NCBI RefSeq assembly: GCF_004135205.1
Contig: NZ_CP035490.1
Location: forward strand, 6,005,501-6,069,500
Source of the DNA: Hahella sp. KA22
Lineage (GTDB): Bacteria; Pseudomonadota; Gammaproteobacteria; Pseudomonadales; Oleiphilaceae
Direction of reading: 5' to 3'
Length of the DNA: 64,000 bases
Position 1 is the first letter of the stretch. Each line of letters begins with the position of its first letter. Shown piece by piece: positions 8,510-17,054 of the stretch. A program made the translations under genes and the position numbers. The notes beneath the pieces were generated by a model that did no database searches, had not been told where the DNA came from, and saw nothing but the letters and a program-made list of their open reading frames with translations.

Positions 8510-8539
8510 GAGGATCAGTTGCAGGTGCGGCTGATCCTC
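8510..8539. other. intercistronic hairpin
   Basis: 9-bp perfect stem GAGGATCAG / CTGATCCTC with a 12-base loop, between the RCC1-repeat gene and the AbfB/Vps62 gene. On the + strand no T-run follows, so readthrough is expected; it may set relative transcript levels. On the - strand CTTTTT follows the stem, so it could also stop antisense transcription. Confidence 0.45.
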
Positions 8540-8554
8540 CCATAACAATCCACG

Positions 8555-10654
8555 ATGGAGAACAAGAAGTTGCAACTAATACGGAACATTAGCCTGCTTA
8601 TTGCCGGCGCTACCATTGCTTCAGGAACAATGGCGGCGGAGTTAGGCGATGAAGTGAAATTGGTGGACATCACCAACCAGAACGTTTTCAGGCACAGCAG
8701 TTACTGGCTGTGGCAAAATCCCTTGCCGGTGGGCGCCAGTGAGCTGGATATTCAGGACGCTACGTTTGTCTTGAGAGCAGGCTTGGCGGAGAGTAACTGT
8801 TACTCATTTGAATCCAAAAACTATCCGAATCATTTCATCCGTCACACCGGATCAAGATTACGTATTTCCCAGAGCGATAATTCACAACCATTCAAAGAAG
8901 ACGCCACATTCTGCTTTGGCTCTGACCAAACGCTTAACTCGTTTAACTCCCCCAATAGCAAGTTGACGGTAAACAGCAATAACGAAGCGTGGATTTCCGG
9001 CGACTACAGCCACAGCACGTTATTGCGTCTGCGGGAAAACAGAGAGTCGCAGGCCTGTTGGAACGGCGTGACGGGCCAGTTCAATAACGTATCGGGCAAT
9101 AACGCCCTTAACCTGGCCTGCCAGGCCCAGTTTGGCGCAGGCTCCGCCATGACAACCGCCGGCGCCGCGCGCTACGTCTGCGTCACACCTGGAGGCGCAA
9201 CTCAGTCGATCAACTACAAGCCTTGCTCTTCCTCCTTGTCAGACATCCTCCTGAAAGCGGGATGGCGCACTTATCAATACCTGGATGACATGTCCGAAGG
9301 CGACAAGCGCAATACCTTGATCGTGGAGCTGTACAATCGCAGCGCCGACGATATCGCCAGCCTGCAACAGCGCAGCGACGAGGACCTTGTCGCACGCGGA
9401 GAAACATATTTGTCCCTGCTAAACAGAGTGGGCTACGGCGAAAAAACAAGAATCGAACAGCTCACCACGGATCAGCAGTATCAGGAACTAAACGGCGACA
9501 AGGCTGAGTATCTTGCGCAACACTTGCCGGTGGCGAGAGTATCGCAGCTTCCCCTGGCGCAACGTCAGGCGCTGATTCGCGATAACCTGCCCATCTGGAT
9601 ATTGCACGGTTCCGAGGATTACTATCCGAAGGCCTTCCAGCAATATTTATCCGCAGACGTAAAGTTCGGCCGCGCTGACGGCGTTTACTACAATCTGCGC
9701 GCGTGGGTGGACAAGCGTCATCACGACAAAAACGGTTCCCAAAATTCCGTCAGACCCGGCGAAAACAGAATTACGCCCAATATTTTCGTGGACAGAATGG
9801 GAGACAGAAGCGACGTCAATGTCTCTTCCATGGCGCCGCAGGCTGCGCCCACCTACGCCACTTATCTCGAAACCCAAAGCGGGGAAGTCTGGATCAGATA
9901 TTTCCTCTTCGCAGGCTACAATGACACCTCCGCCACCAACCCTGGCAGCGCCATCGCAGGCAATCACTTTGCTGACTGGGGACATATTTCCGTCAAGTTA
10001 ACGAATCAGGGCGGAAAATATATTCCTGCTGAGTACTATTTCTCTGCGCACGCAGGCGGCGAGCATTTCGCGGCGAACGACGGCCGGCTGACCTTTTACG
10101 ACGCCAACCTGAACGCAAGTACGCCATCATTGAAAGAAGTGGGCTTTGACGCAGCGAGACAGAGCGGAAAACATCACGTTGGCGTCTATCTCGCGCTGGG
10201 GACTCATGAGGCTTATGCGCAGGCGGGCAACCATAGCTTTCTGGACGGGGCCAGCACATTCTGGGATATCACGCAGTTCGGCTCCCTGGTGATTCCATTC
10301 GCCGATACGCTGCCCAATAACTCCAAGTACTCCTATCACCCTTATCCTGCCTGGGATATGGGCAGCCCTATGAACAACGCTTATTTCCAGTCTCACACGA
10401 TGACGCCGGAACAAGCTCAGGTGCATTGGCTGCAAAAGGTTCCTGAAGTCATCTTCGGATCAAGCGATCCCAGCCATCAGGATAGCTTTATGCAGATATT
10501 CACGACCAAGTACAAAGCGAGTGAGAGCGAGAGCAACCGCAGAGCCATCCAGAACTGCGGGCAAGACGACGGACTGTTTGAAAATAACGAGAACTTTACG
10601 GCTAAAAATCCGATCACGAAGATTTTTGAGTGGGGCGGTAATTTCAACAACTAA
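8555..10654 (+). CDS. secreted AbfB (CBM42-like) and Vps62-domain protein
   Basis: 699 residues with a signal peptide (about 1-28, hydrophobic SLLIAGATIASGTMA). Residues about 35-140 match the AbfB beta-trefoil module that binds arabinofuranose side chains (VFRHSSYWLW, then DATFVLRAGLA, then SFESKNYPNHFIRH). The C-terminal portion, about 380-620, has the Vps62/DUF946 pattern, WIRYFLFAGYND, HFADWGHISVKL and YLALGTHEAYAQAG. The function of the Vps62 domain in bacteria is unknown. The ATG has no clear ribosome site; a TTG at 8570 lies 9 bases after GGAG and would also give a good signal peptide. It is followed by a good intrinsic terminator. It is likely co-expressed with the upstream RCC1-repeat gene. 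Confidence 0.78.
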   Translation: MENKKLQLIRNISLLIAGATIASGTMAAELGDEVKLVDITNQNVFRHSSYWLWQNPLPVGASELDIQDATFVLRAGLAESNCYSFESKNYPNHFIRHTGSRLRISQSDNSQPFKEDATFCFGSDQTLNSFNSPNSKLTVNSNNEAWISGDYSHSTLLRLRENRESQACWNGVTGQFNNVSGNNALNLACQAQFGAGSAMTTAGAARYVCVTPGGATQSINYKPCSSSLSDILLKAGWRTYQYLDDMSEGDKRNTLIVELYNRSADDIASLQQRSDEDLVARGETYLSLLNRVGYGEKTRIEQLTTDQQYQELNGDKAEYLAQHLPVARVSQLPLAQRQALIRDNLPIWILHGSEDYYPKAFQQYLSADVKFGRADGVYYNLRAWVDKRHHDKNGSQNSVRPGENRITPNIFVDRMGDRSDVNVSSMAPQAAPTYATYLETQSGEVWIRYFLFAGYNDTSATNPGSAIAGNHFADWGHISVKLTNQGGKYIPAEYYFSAHAGGEHFAANDGRLTFYDANLNASTPSLKEVGFDAARQSGKHHVGVYLALGTHEAYAQAGNHSFLDGASTFWDITQFGSLVIPFADTLPNNSKYSYHPYPAWDMGSPMNNAYFQSHTMTPEQAQVHWLQKVPEVIFGSSDPSHQDSFMQIFTTKYKASESESNRRAIQNCGQDDGLFENNENFTAKNPITKIFEWGGNFNN

Positions 10655-10681
10655 GACGTTTTCATAACTCCTTATTCGCCA

Positions 10682-10729
10682 TTAGCTCCTTGAGCCAGCC
10701 TTGCAGTGGAGCTAATTGGCGCTTTTTTT
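10682..10729 (+). terminator. intrinsic terminator after AbfB/Vps62 gene
   Basis: Stem TTAGCTCC (10682-10689) / GGAGCTAA (10708-10715), followed after a short spacer by a run of seven T (10723-10729). It sits just after the stop at 10654 and before the convergent binding-protein gene. Confidence 0.7.
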
Positions 10730-10732
10730 GGA

Positions 10733-11803
10733 CTATCTTTTCTTCTCCTGCGATGCAACTTCTTGCGTCCAGCGATCCAACAGGCGTTGTCGGTTTATCC
10801 CCGCCCACTCGAAATCCAATGGCAGCAGTTTTACATCCTGCAATTTAATCTGCTGGTTTTGCTCTTTATACAGCTTGCTGTATGTGGGTATGCGATCGCT
10901 GCCCGCGTTTTTTATTAACGACTGGCCTTCCCAGGAGAGCGCGAAGTCAATAAACGCCTGCGCTTTCTGCACATCCTGGCCATCGTGCTTGATGATGCTC
11001 AATCCGCCAATTTCATATCCCACGCCTTCAGGTGGGACGATAAACGCCACATCGCCGTCCTCGATGGACTTCACGACCTCATGATAAAAGGTAATGACGA
11101 TGCCGATCTGTCCCGTCGAAACACGATAAGTCTGGCCTTTGCCGTAATATTCCACGTTCTGATGCAGTGCTTTGAAGTAATCGAAGGCGGCGTCTTCTCC
11201 CATCAACGCGATCATACTGATCAGGGTGGTAAAAGCCGTACCTGAAACCAGAGGGCTTTTCATACCGATCATGTCGCGATACACAGGGTCTGCAAGATCC
11301 TTCCATGTTTGCGGAATCGGCGCGCCCCTCTCCTGCAGGAACGGCTTACTCACGACAATTCCCAGAATACCGCCATACAATCCATTCACCGTTCCCTCCA
11401 TAAAAGGGCCGCCCAGCAAAGGCTCCAGCTTCGTCGTCTGCGGCGAGACATAGGGGACCAGATATCCTTCCGCGCCCGCCTGAATATGCGACCCCAGACT
11501 GCCGCCGAACCAGATATCGCCATTACCGGAACGCCGCTCATACTGCAGTCTGGCCATCGCCGCGCCGCTGCCGCGCATCTCAATGATTTCCACAGGTATC
11601 CCCGTTTTTCGGGTGAATGCATAACTCACCACATTCGGATACTCCGACAGCACGCTGTATAAAATCAGAGGCTTAGTCGCCGGACCGGTCTGACTTGCAG
11701 CTTCAGCAGGAAGTTCAGCGCCTTGCGCGAATGACAGCGGCGCGAGCAAAACAGTAAGGGAAAGCAGCCGCCGGAAATGGCGACATCGGTTGGCGAAATC
11801 CAT
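10733..11803 (-). CDS. periplasmic solute-binding protein (Fe3+/PgtC-like family 1)
   Basis: 356 residues with a signal peptide (LLSLTVLLAPLSFAQGAE). The mature protein has the layout of family-1 extracellular binding proteins related to ferric-iron and phosphoglycerate-type binding proteins: PLILYSVLSEYPNVVSYAFTRKTGIPVEI, then RRSGNGDIWFGGSLGSH, then WKDLADPVYRDMIGMKSP and AQAFIDFALSWEGQ. No permease or ATPase gene is adjacent. Instead a LuxR response regulator and a hybrid sensor kinase follow upstream on the same strand. This arrangement recalls PgtC-type proteins, in which a periplasmic binding protein feeds a sensor kinase, so it may be a ligand-presenting accessory (inference). The ligand is unknown. 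Confidence 0.82.
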   Translation of the reverse strand: MDFANRCRHFRRLLSLTVLLAPLSFAQGAELPAEAASQTGPATKPLILYSVLSEYPNVVSYAFTRKTGIPVEIIEMRGSGAAMARLQYERRSGNGDIWFGGSLGSHIQAGAEGYLVPYVSPQTTKLEPLLGGPFMEGTVNGLYGGILGIVVSKPFLQERGAPIPQTWKDLADPVYRDMIGMKSPLVSGTAFTTLISMIALMGEDAAFDYFKALHQNVEYYGKGQTYRVSTGQIGIVITFYHEVVKSIEDGDVAFIVPPEGVGYEIGGLSIIKHDGQDVQKAQAFIDFALSWEGQSLIKNAGSDRIPTYSKLYKEQNQQIKLQDVKLLPLDFEWAGINRQRLLDRWTQEVASQEKKR

Positions 11804-11992
11804 TGCATGACCACGTGTATCGACCGTCTAAACTCAACGCTTCCAGTAAGGTTCCGGAAGCAACATCCGCCGCTTTCTGCAATACGAATCAGACAGTTAA
11901 GTGCGCGCAACAGAAAGAAATACGGGTAAGGAAGGGTAAGGCGCCGGGAAACAGGTTGTCAAAAGAGGGAGAGTTAAAAGGCCAAGCGGTTC

Positions 11993-12616
11993 TCAGTCGA
12001 TAATGATGCCGCGCTTTTTCGCCGCCATCACCGCCTGCGTGCGGTTCTCCACGCCAAGATGATCGATAATGTCGGAGACGTACTGCCGAACGGTAATATC
12101 AGAAATGCCGAGGTTCCTGGCGATTTCTTTATTCGATAATCCCTGAGTCAGGTACTCCAGGGTCTCAAGATGCCGAGGCGAAAACGATGGCAGTTGATCA
12201 TGACATTGCGTCACGGTCACCAGCTCTCCGCGCAATATCGCCAATAAGCCTTCCTGCATTTCATGCTTTTTGGCGGATTTGGCGATAAATCCATTCACGC
12301 CCAGCGCCATCACGTTCTGCACGTTAGGCCCCATTTCCAACGCGGACACCACCACTATCGGCAACAACGGATAAGCGCCGCGCAACTGCTTCACGCCATC
12401 CAGGCGTTGCGTGCCGGGTAGCTGGATATCCAGAATCAACAGAGACAGATCCGGATGTAATACGAGCTGCTCGCTCGCCCTATAAAAGTCAGACGCCTCC
12501 ACGATCTTGGCGTCCGGAAAAATTTCCATAACCAAGTGCCGCAGGCCGTCTCGATACAAGTCATGATCTTCGGCGATGAGTATTTTTTTTGAAGCCATCA
12601 TAAGGAAAGTTCTCAA
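11993..12616 (-). CDS. NarL/LuxR family response regulator
   Basis: About 207 residues. The receiver domain (about 8-125) has the acidic pocket AEDHD, the phosphoacceptor in LLILDIQLPG, and a conserved Lys in FIAKSAKK. The C-terminal LuxR-type HTH (about 145-205) is FSPRHLETLEYLTQGLSNKEIARNLGISDITVRQYVSDI. The start is uncertain: a TTG at 12616 has AGGGA five bases upstream, while ATGs at 12601 and 12598 lack a nearby site. The gene sits directly after the hybrid histidine kinase gene in the same orientation, and the two most likely form a two-component pair. A palindrome at 12711-12728, about 95 bases upstream, suggests autoregulation. Likely targets include the binding-protein gene and genes sharing that palindrome. 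Confidence 0.88.
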   Translation of the reverse strand: MRTFLMMASKKILIAEDHDLYRDGLRHLVMEIFPDAKIVEASDFYRASEQLVLHPDLSLLILDIQLPGTQRLDGVKQLRGAYPLLPIVVVSALEMGPNVQNVMALGVNGFIAKSAKKHEMQEGLLAILRGELVTVTQCHDQLPSFSPRHLETLEYLTQGLSNKEIARNLGISDITVRQYVSDIIDHLGVENRTQAVMAAKKRGIIID

Positions 12617-12710
12617 TAGTCCCTTAAATTAGACCAAACAGGTAGCCGCCCAGCTGATACCCCCAGCCGGAATAATGCGCGCAGCCTAGTCAAAACCCCT
12701 CTTGGTTCCA

Positions 12711-12728
12711 ATCCTGCAAATGTAGGAT
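12711..12728. promoter_or_regulatory. 18-bp palindrome, putative operator (copy 2)
   Basis: ATCCTGCAAATGTAGGAT: 16 of 18 bases equal the perfect palindrome at 6199-6216, with one mismatch between arms. It lies in the 187-bp gap between the sensor kinase gene and the LuxR regulator gene, about 95 bases before the latter's start. A binding site for the LuxR regulator itself would fit this position. Confidence 0.55.
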
Positions 12729-12803
12729 ATCCCAACGTTGGCAGAGGAATCGGCGGATCATCGACGACATTTCTTATCTCTAATGAGTTCATTGACGCGG
12801 CGC

Positions 12804-15218
12804 TCATACCGTTTCGGACTGCCGCTGGTTTTGCGCATGCATCAACAAAGAGCGCAACTGGGCTGGCGCGACAGGTTTGTACAACATCAACAATCCCATC
12901 TTCGCCGCTTCCTGCATGCGCGCCACAGAAGTGTCTCCAGTGATCAATGCTGGCGTAAACGGCGTTTGCAGCCGCTGCGACATAAGTTCAATCGCAGCCA
13001 CGCCGTTCTCGCCATTCGCCAGCTCCACATCCGCAAGCAGCAAGTCTGGCGCGCCGGAAAGCGTATCCAGTTTATCGCCTAATTCCATCAGGCTGCGCGC
13101 CAGCACAACGTCACAACCCCACCCTGTCAGCAACGCTTCCATCGCCTGCAGTATCTCTTGGTCATCATCCAATACGATGACCAATTGACGCGCAGGGACG
13201 GCCGCCAGCTCTGTCTGCGCGTCAACTTGCGGCATGTCCGGTTTGGCGACCCGCGGCGCTTCGAGAGTGAAGACAGAGCCTTTGCCTGATGCCGATTGCA
13301 GGCTCAACGGAAGCTCCAGCAATTTCGCAGTTTTCTCCACGATGGATAAGCCCAGCCCTAACCCATCGCTGCGCTTATCCAATTGCACAAACGCTTTGAA
13401 TACTTCCTGCTGCTGCTCTCGCGTCATCCCCACGCCGTTGTCACAGACCTGAATAAATAGCCTGTCGCCCCGGCGTCGACATCCCATCAGCACCTTGCCG
13501 CCCTCGGCATATCGTAAGGCGTTGGTCAGGAGATTGCGCAGCATACGCTCCAGCAGCAGAGAATCCGTGTGAATATAGACGCCACAATGCGCGACGCGCA
13601 GCCGTACGCCCTGGGCTTTCGCCTGAGCGCGATACTCGCCCTCCAAAGTGCTGAGCAGGGAGTCCACGCAAAACGTCTCTTTATTCACCGTCACTGCGCA
13701 GGCTTCGAGCCGCGCCATGTCCATCAGGGCGTTAAACAGTTTGGTGAGAGAATCGTGGGAGGACTTGAGTCGACGCATATGCTTGGCGCCAGTGGCGTCC
13801 TCCACATAAGGCTCCAGCGCAGAGATAAACAGTCCCATGGCGTGCAAGGGCTGGCGCAGATCATGACTGGCCGCCGCCAGAAAACGGGACTTCGCCTGAT
13901 TGGACGCTTCCTCCGACAGCATCGCTTCCCGCATGGCGTAAAAATAACGCTCTATGCGGCGAATATCATCCTGCTGCTCGTCGCCCTTCGCCCCCGCGCC
14001 CTGCTGCTCCAACAACTCGTCTCCCAGCAGCGTCAACTGCTTTATCGGGCGAGTGATCACCCCCGAGTAGTGCCAGGCGACGACGCCAATGATAAAGATC
14101 ACGCCGATGACGATAGCCAGCCCAACGCCCAAAGTGGCGTACATCTCATTGAAAATGGGTTGACTGGGTATCTCCGTCACCAGCGCCCAGGTTTCGCCAT
14201 AGACGTCCACCGGCGTGGAAACCGCGAGCACCTGGGCGCCATCATAGGACGAATACGTCTGTCGCGCGCTCAGTCCCGCCAAAGCGGACGCAACCGCCGG
14301 ATTATCCATGCTGGCGGGGCGCTCGGTTATTCGCGTCAAGGCGGAATGCAGTCGATGATCCGGCGCGACCAGATAGGTTTCGCTCAAGCCGGCCAGATGC
14401 GCAAACCCGCCCAGCAGACGACAGACGCTTTCATTGCTGTATTGCAAAACCACTACACCCACCAGCTCGCCGAATTCAAACAAGGGCTTGGCGACATAAT
14501 TCACGAAGTGGTTGCGGCCAGGATAGGGATAAAATCCGGTGAACACGCTATCGGTAGAGAGGGCTTCGGTGTGAGTGGCCACTTTCTCGAACATGCTCGC
14601 CAAACCGGCATCAACACCGGTTGAGTAACGCCCTGATTTAAGGTCTTCACCGAAATAGGCGCCTTTCTTTACCGAGTAAACTACCCGGCCGCGTCGCTCA
14701 ATCAGATACATATCGTCAATGGCGAAGCGTTCGCTGAACGAACGCAACCGGGTATGGAAATCGGCGTGAATATTATCGTAATAGGCGCGGCGAATGAGGC
14801 CGCCTGCAGAGGTCGATAATGATGACGCGCTGGAAGCCGCCGCCCGTTCAGCGAACAAGGACTTCAGGATAGCCGTGCGTTCACTGTCATCAGGCGTCAG
14901 ATGCATGACGCCAATACTGAACTCTTTCAGATAATGCAGAGCCGGCGTGTTATTTTCTGACATCCCATGGCTGGGGGCTTCGCCCACAAACACTTGCGCA
15001 GTGGCCACCCGTTCTTTGAACAGCTCCGACACCTGATTGCGCTTAACGTCCTGCACGGAAGCCAGGTGTTCATATCCCTGCGCCGTCATATTTTCCGAAA
15101 AAGTAAACGCGAGGATCGCCGCAAATAACAACAACGGCAGCACGCTCAGGCTGAGGCAGATCAGGATAAGTTTGCTGCGAACGCTCAGGTTCCGCTGAGC
15201 AATCAAGGTAAGGGCCAT
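12804..15218 (-). CDS. membrane hybrid sensor histidine kinase
   Basis: 804 residues. In order: a first membrane segment (about 16-40), a large periplasmic sensing region (about 41-360, dCache-like, containing DMYLIERRGRVVYSVKK and LVGVVVLQYSNESV), a second membrane segment (about 363-385), a HAMP-like linker, the HisKA H-box with H452 in SHDLRQPLHAM, an HATPase domain with N-box NLLTNALRYA, G1 DNGVGM and G2 GLGLGLSI, then a receiver domain with the phosphoacceptor in LLLADVELANG. The start has GGGGGTGAG just upstream. It is encoded directly upstream of the LuxR regulator and near the orphan binding protein, so the ligand signal may arrive through that periplasmic protein. It is a full-length, intact gene. 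Confidence 0.9.
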   Translation of the reverse strand: MALTLIAQRNLSVRSKLILICLSLSVLPLLLFAAILAFTFSENMTAQGYEHLASVQDVKRNQVSELFKERVATAQVFVGEAPSHGMSENNTPALHYLKEFSIGVMHLTPDDSERTAILKSLFAERAAASSASSLSTSAGGLIRRAYYDNIHADFHTRLRSFSERFAIDDMYLIERRGRVVYSVKKGAYFGEDLKSGRYSTGVDAGLASMFEKVATHTEALSTDSVFTGFYPYPGRNHFVNYVAKPLFEFGELVGVVVLQYSNESVCRLLGGFAHLAGLSETYLVAPDHRLHSALTRITERPASMDNPAVASALAGLSARQTYSSYDGAQVLAVSTPVDVYGETWALVTEIPSQPIFNEMYATLGVGLAIVIGVIFIIGVVAWHYSGVITRPIKQLTLLGDELLEQQGAGAKGDEQQDDIRRIERYFYAMREAMLSEEASNQAKSRFLAAASHDLRQPLHAMGLFISALEPYVEDATGAKHMRRLKSSHDSLTKLFNALMDMARLEACAVTVNKETFCVDSLLSTLEGEYRAQAKAQGVRLRVAHCGVYIHTDSLLLERMLRNLLTNALRYAEGGKVLMGCRRRGDRLFIQVCDNGVGMTREQQQEVFKAFVQLDKRSDGLGLGLSIVEKTAKLLELPLSLQSASGKGSVFTLEAPRVAKPDMPQVDAQTELAAVPARQLVIVLDDDQEILQAMEALLTGWGCDVVLARSLMELGDKLDTLSGAPDLLLADVELANGENGVAAIELMSQRLQTPFTPALITGDTSVARMQEAAKMGLLMLYKPVAPAQLRSLLMHAQNQRQSETV

Positions 15219-15481
15219 CTCACCCCCACTGCGCCCTGTGCTGCGGACTTGTGCGCAGGATCAGAACGACGGATAAGGGGTGACATTTCTGTACAGGTGA
15301 AATAAATGGCGTCTTTCAACATCTTCAAACCAGTCCATTTTAGTGGGCGCGCGGTTCCTGCGCTGTTCGGCGCAGCCTGGATCGACAATCAGACAGACTG
15401 TCAGGCCATAGCGCCTATCGAATTGATCTTAATCGTTTTTTCTCGCCTCCGACAACATACCGACGCCAATGGTGTGAACGG

Positions 15482-16594
15482 TTACGACAAGTAGGCTTTG
15501 TAGTTTTGCAGATAGAACGTCGAGATGCAGGAGTCCGATAGAGGAAAGCGCGTTGCATTCAGCGCATGCAGGACATCCGCTATAAGAGAAGGCGCGATGG
15601 ACATGGTGTCGCCGGTATTGCGGTAAGGTTCTGCGCAAACCAGGGCAAGCAGCTCCAGCAGTCGCTTTTCCGTTGCCTGGCAAGGCGCAGGATTAGCGAA
15701 AAAGAGACCACAGATAGCAGACAGAAAGGCGCCCTCTTTTTCAAACAAATTGATGAAGCAAGGTTCGCCCTGATTCCTGCTCTTAGCTTTCGCCTCTACG
15801 AGAAGATCGTTGATTCGGCCGATCAATGCGTCATCTATCTGCGGTCGGGCGTCCGCCAGCGCACTTTCATATTTGCTAATCAGGTCGGCATGCAGGACCG
15901 GCCGGTCTGAACCGGTATACAGGTAATAATCAGCGACCTTTTGCAGCAATGCGTCAAAGTCGGACAGGTCCTGCTCTTCCACGGTGATAACTTGAGTAGG
16001 TCCGAACACTTTATCGAACACGTCATCGGCGATGGTTTGTTTAGCCAAAGCCACACTTTCCGCTTCATCCAGGTCCCAACTTGCTGCAACAAACGCCACG
16101 AAATCATCGACCGTATTCATTGTACGCAACTCCGCGCTTGCTTCTTTCAGAGCGTCGACGTGCGCCTCCAGGTAGAGATCAGGGAGGAGCGAGAGAAGAC
16201 GTCCGGCGGTTTCCCGCTCATCCGTTCCTGCGTCCTCGTCTTCCGACACATCAAAATAGTCACGACAGAGCTCATTAAGCAATACGCTGAATTCTCCCAG
16301 CTCATCATTGCCTTCCGCCCGAATGGAAAAGTCGTCCACATTGAATTTGCGTCCGCTAAAACCCAGTAAATCTGCGGCGGAGTGACTCTCACTTTCGGTA
16401 AAAGACTGATAGCCAGCCAGATTATTTACGCCAACCACACAGTAATAGTGATGTACGCGCACATCGATAATGAACGCGTAGATATCTTCGTTATAGGGCG
16501 ACTGCTTGATCTTTGCGATCAAGTCCAGCAGATACCCGCGCAGCGCTTGCCGATAGCTTTGTATTGTTTCGCGCAACGCCTGTTCGCTTTGCAT
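15482..16594 (-). CDS. hypothetical protein, N-terminus DUF4303-like
   Basis: 370 residues with no signal peptide or membrane segment. The N-terminal region (about 20-80, LLDLIAKIKQSPYNEDIYAFIIDVRVHHYYCVVGVNN) resembles DUF4303-type proteins, which are often linked to polymorphic toxin immunity, but the match is by eye only. The rest is acidic and helical without a recognised motif. A strong ribosome site (GGAGGCGACTC-ATG) supports the start. The gene lies 29 bases downstream of a small HTH/zinc-ribbon protein gene on the same strand and is likely co-transcribed with it. Function unknown. Confidence 0.6.
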   Translation of the reverse strand: MQSEQALRETIQSYRQALRGYLLDLIAKIKQSPYNEDIYAFIIDVRVHHYYCVVGVNNLAGYQSFTESESHSAADLLGFSGRKFNVDDFSIRAEGNDELGEFSVLLNELCRDYFDVSEDEDAGTDERETAGRLLSLLPDLYLEAHVDALKEASAELRTMNTVDDFVAFVAASWDLDEAESVALAKQTIADDVFDKVFGPTQVITVEEQDLSDFDALLQKVADYYLYTGSDRPVLHADLISKYESALADARPQIDDALIGRINDLLVEAKAKSRNQGEPCFINLFEKEGAFLSAICGLFFANPAPCQATEKRLLELLALVCAEPYRNTGDTMSIAPSLIADVLHALNATRFPLSDSCISTFYLQNYKAYLS

Positions 16595-16623
16595 GAGTCG
16601 CCTCCAAACGTTTTATCTATGCC

Positions 16624-16938
16624 CTATCGGGACTTTGCGGAGAATACCGGCTCGTCAATAAACGTGCCTTTGCACTTGGGGCATTTGCCCGGCTTTTTGA
16701 CTCGGGAGCGGTCTTCGAATACGTAGTCGCACTTGCCGCAACGGGCAGGTTCAATGTTCAGAGACCCAGTCTTCTGCAAATGCTCCAGATGACCATAAAT
16801 TTCTTTTTCGGATTTTCCTATCAGCTTGGATAAAGAGCCGACTGTAAAAGCGCCATCCTGCAACACGGACATCAGTTCCCGCCTGACCGTTTCATTGCGT
16901 TCTTGTGGAATGGGGGTCTTTGATTTCATGTGTTCCAT
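16624..16938 (-). CDS. HTH plus zinc-ribbon predicted regulator (COG3357-like)
   Basis: About 104 residues. The N-terminal winged-helix region (ETVRRELMSVLQDGAFTVGSLSKLIGKSEKEIYGHLEHLQKTG) is followed by a zinc ribbon with two CxxC knuckles, CGKC and CPKC, separated by about 18 residues. This matches the small archaeal/bacterial group of predicted transcriptional regulators in which an HTH is fused to a Zn ribbon. The start is ambiguous among ATGs at 16938 and 16929 and a TTG at 16953; the first ATG is given. It is followed at 29 bases by the DUF4303-like gene. Target unknown. Confidence 0.75.
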   Translation of the reverse strand: MEHMKSKTPIPQERNETVRRELMSVLQDGAFTVGSLSKLIGKSEKEIYGHLEHLQKTGSLNIEPARCGKCDYVFEDRSRVKKPGKCPKCKGTFIDEPVFSAKSR

Positions 16939-17054
16939 GCATTGTTTTGGCAATCGCCACTGCGCCGGTCATGAAGCGCAATAAGTTCGTCATTACTTAC
17001 ACTGACGCAGGGCTTCATCGTGCTCAAGTGGGCAATAATAAACCAGCGGCGCCC

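Noticed and set aside
10706-10918. Hydrophobic 70-residue + strand frame beyond the AbfB/Vps62 gene
   Set aside because: It is antisense to the 3' end of the binding-protein gene and contains the terminator T-run.
12613-12807. 64-residue minus-strand frame between the kinase and regulator genes
   Set aside because: It spans the regulatory palindrome, has no family and a poor start; likely non-coding.
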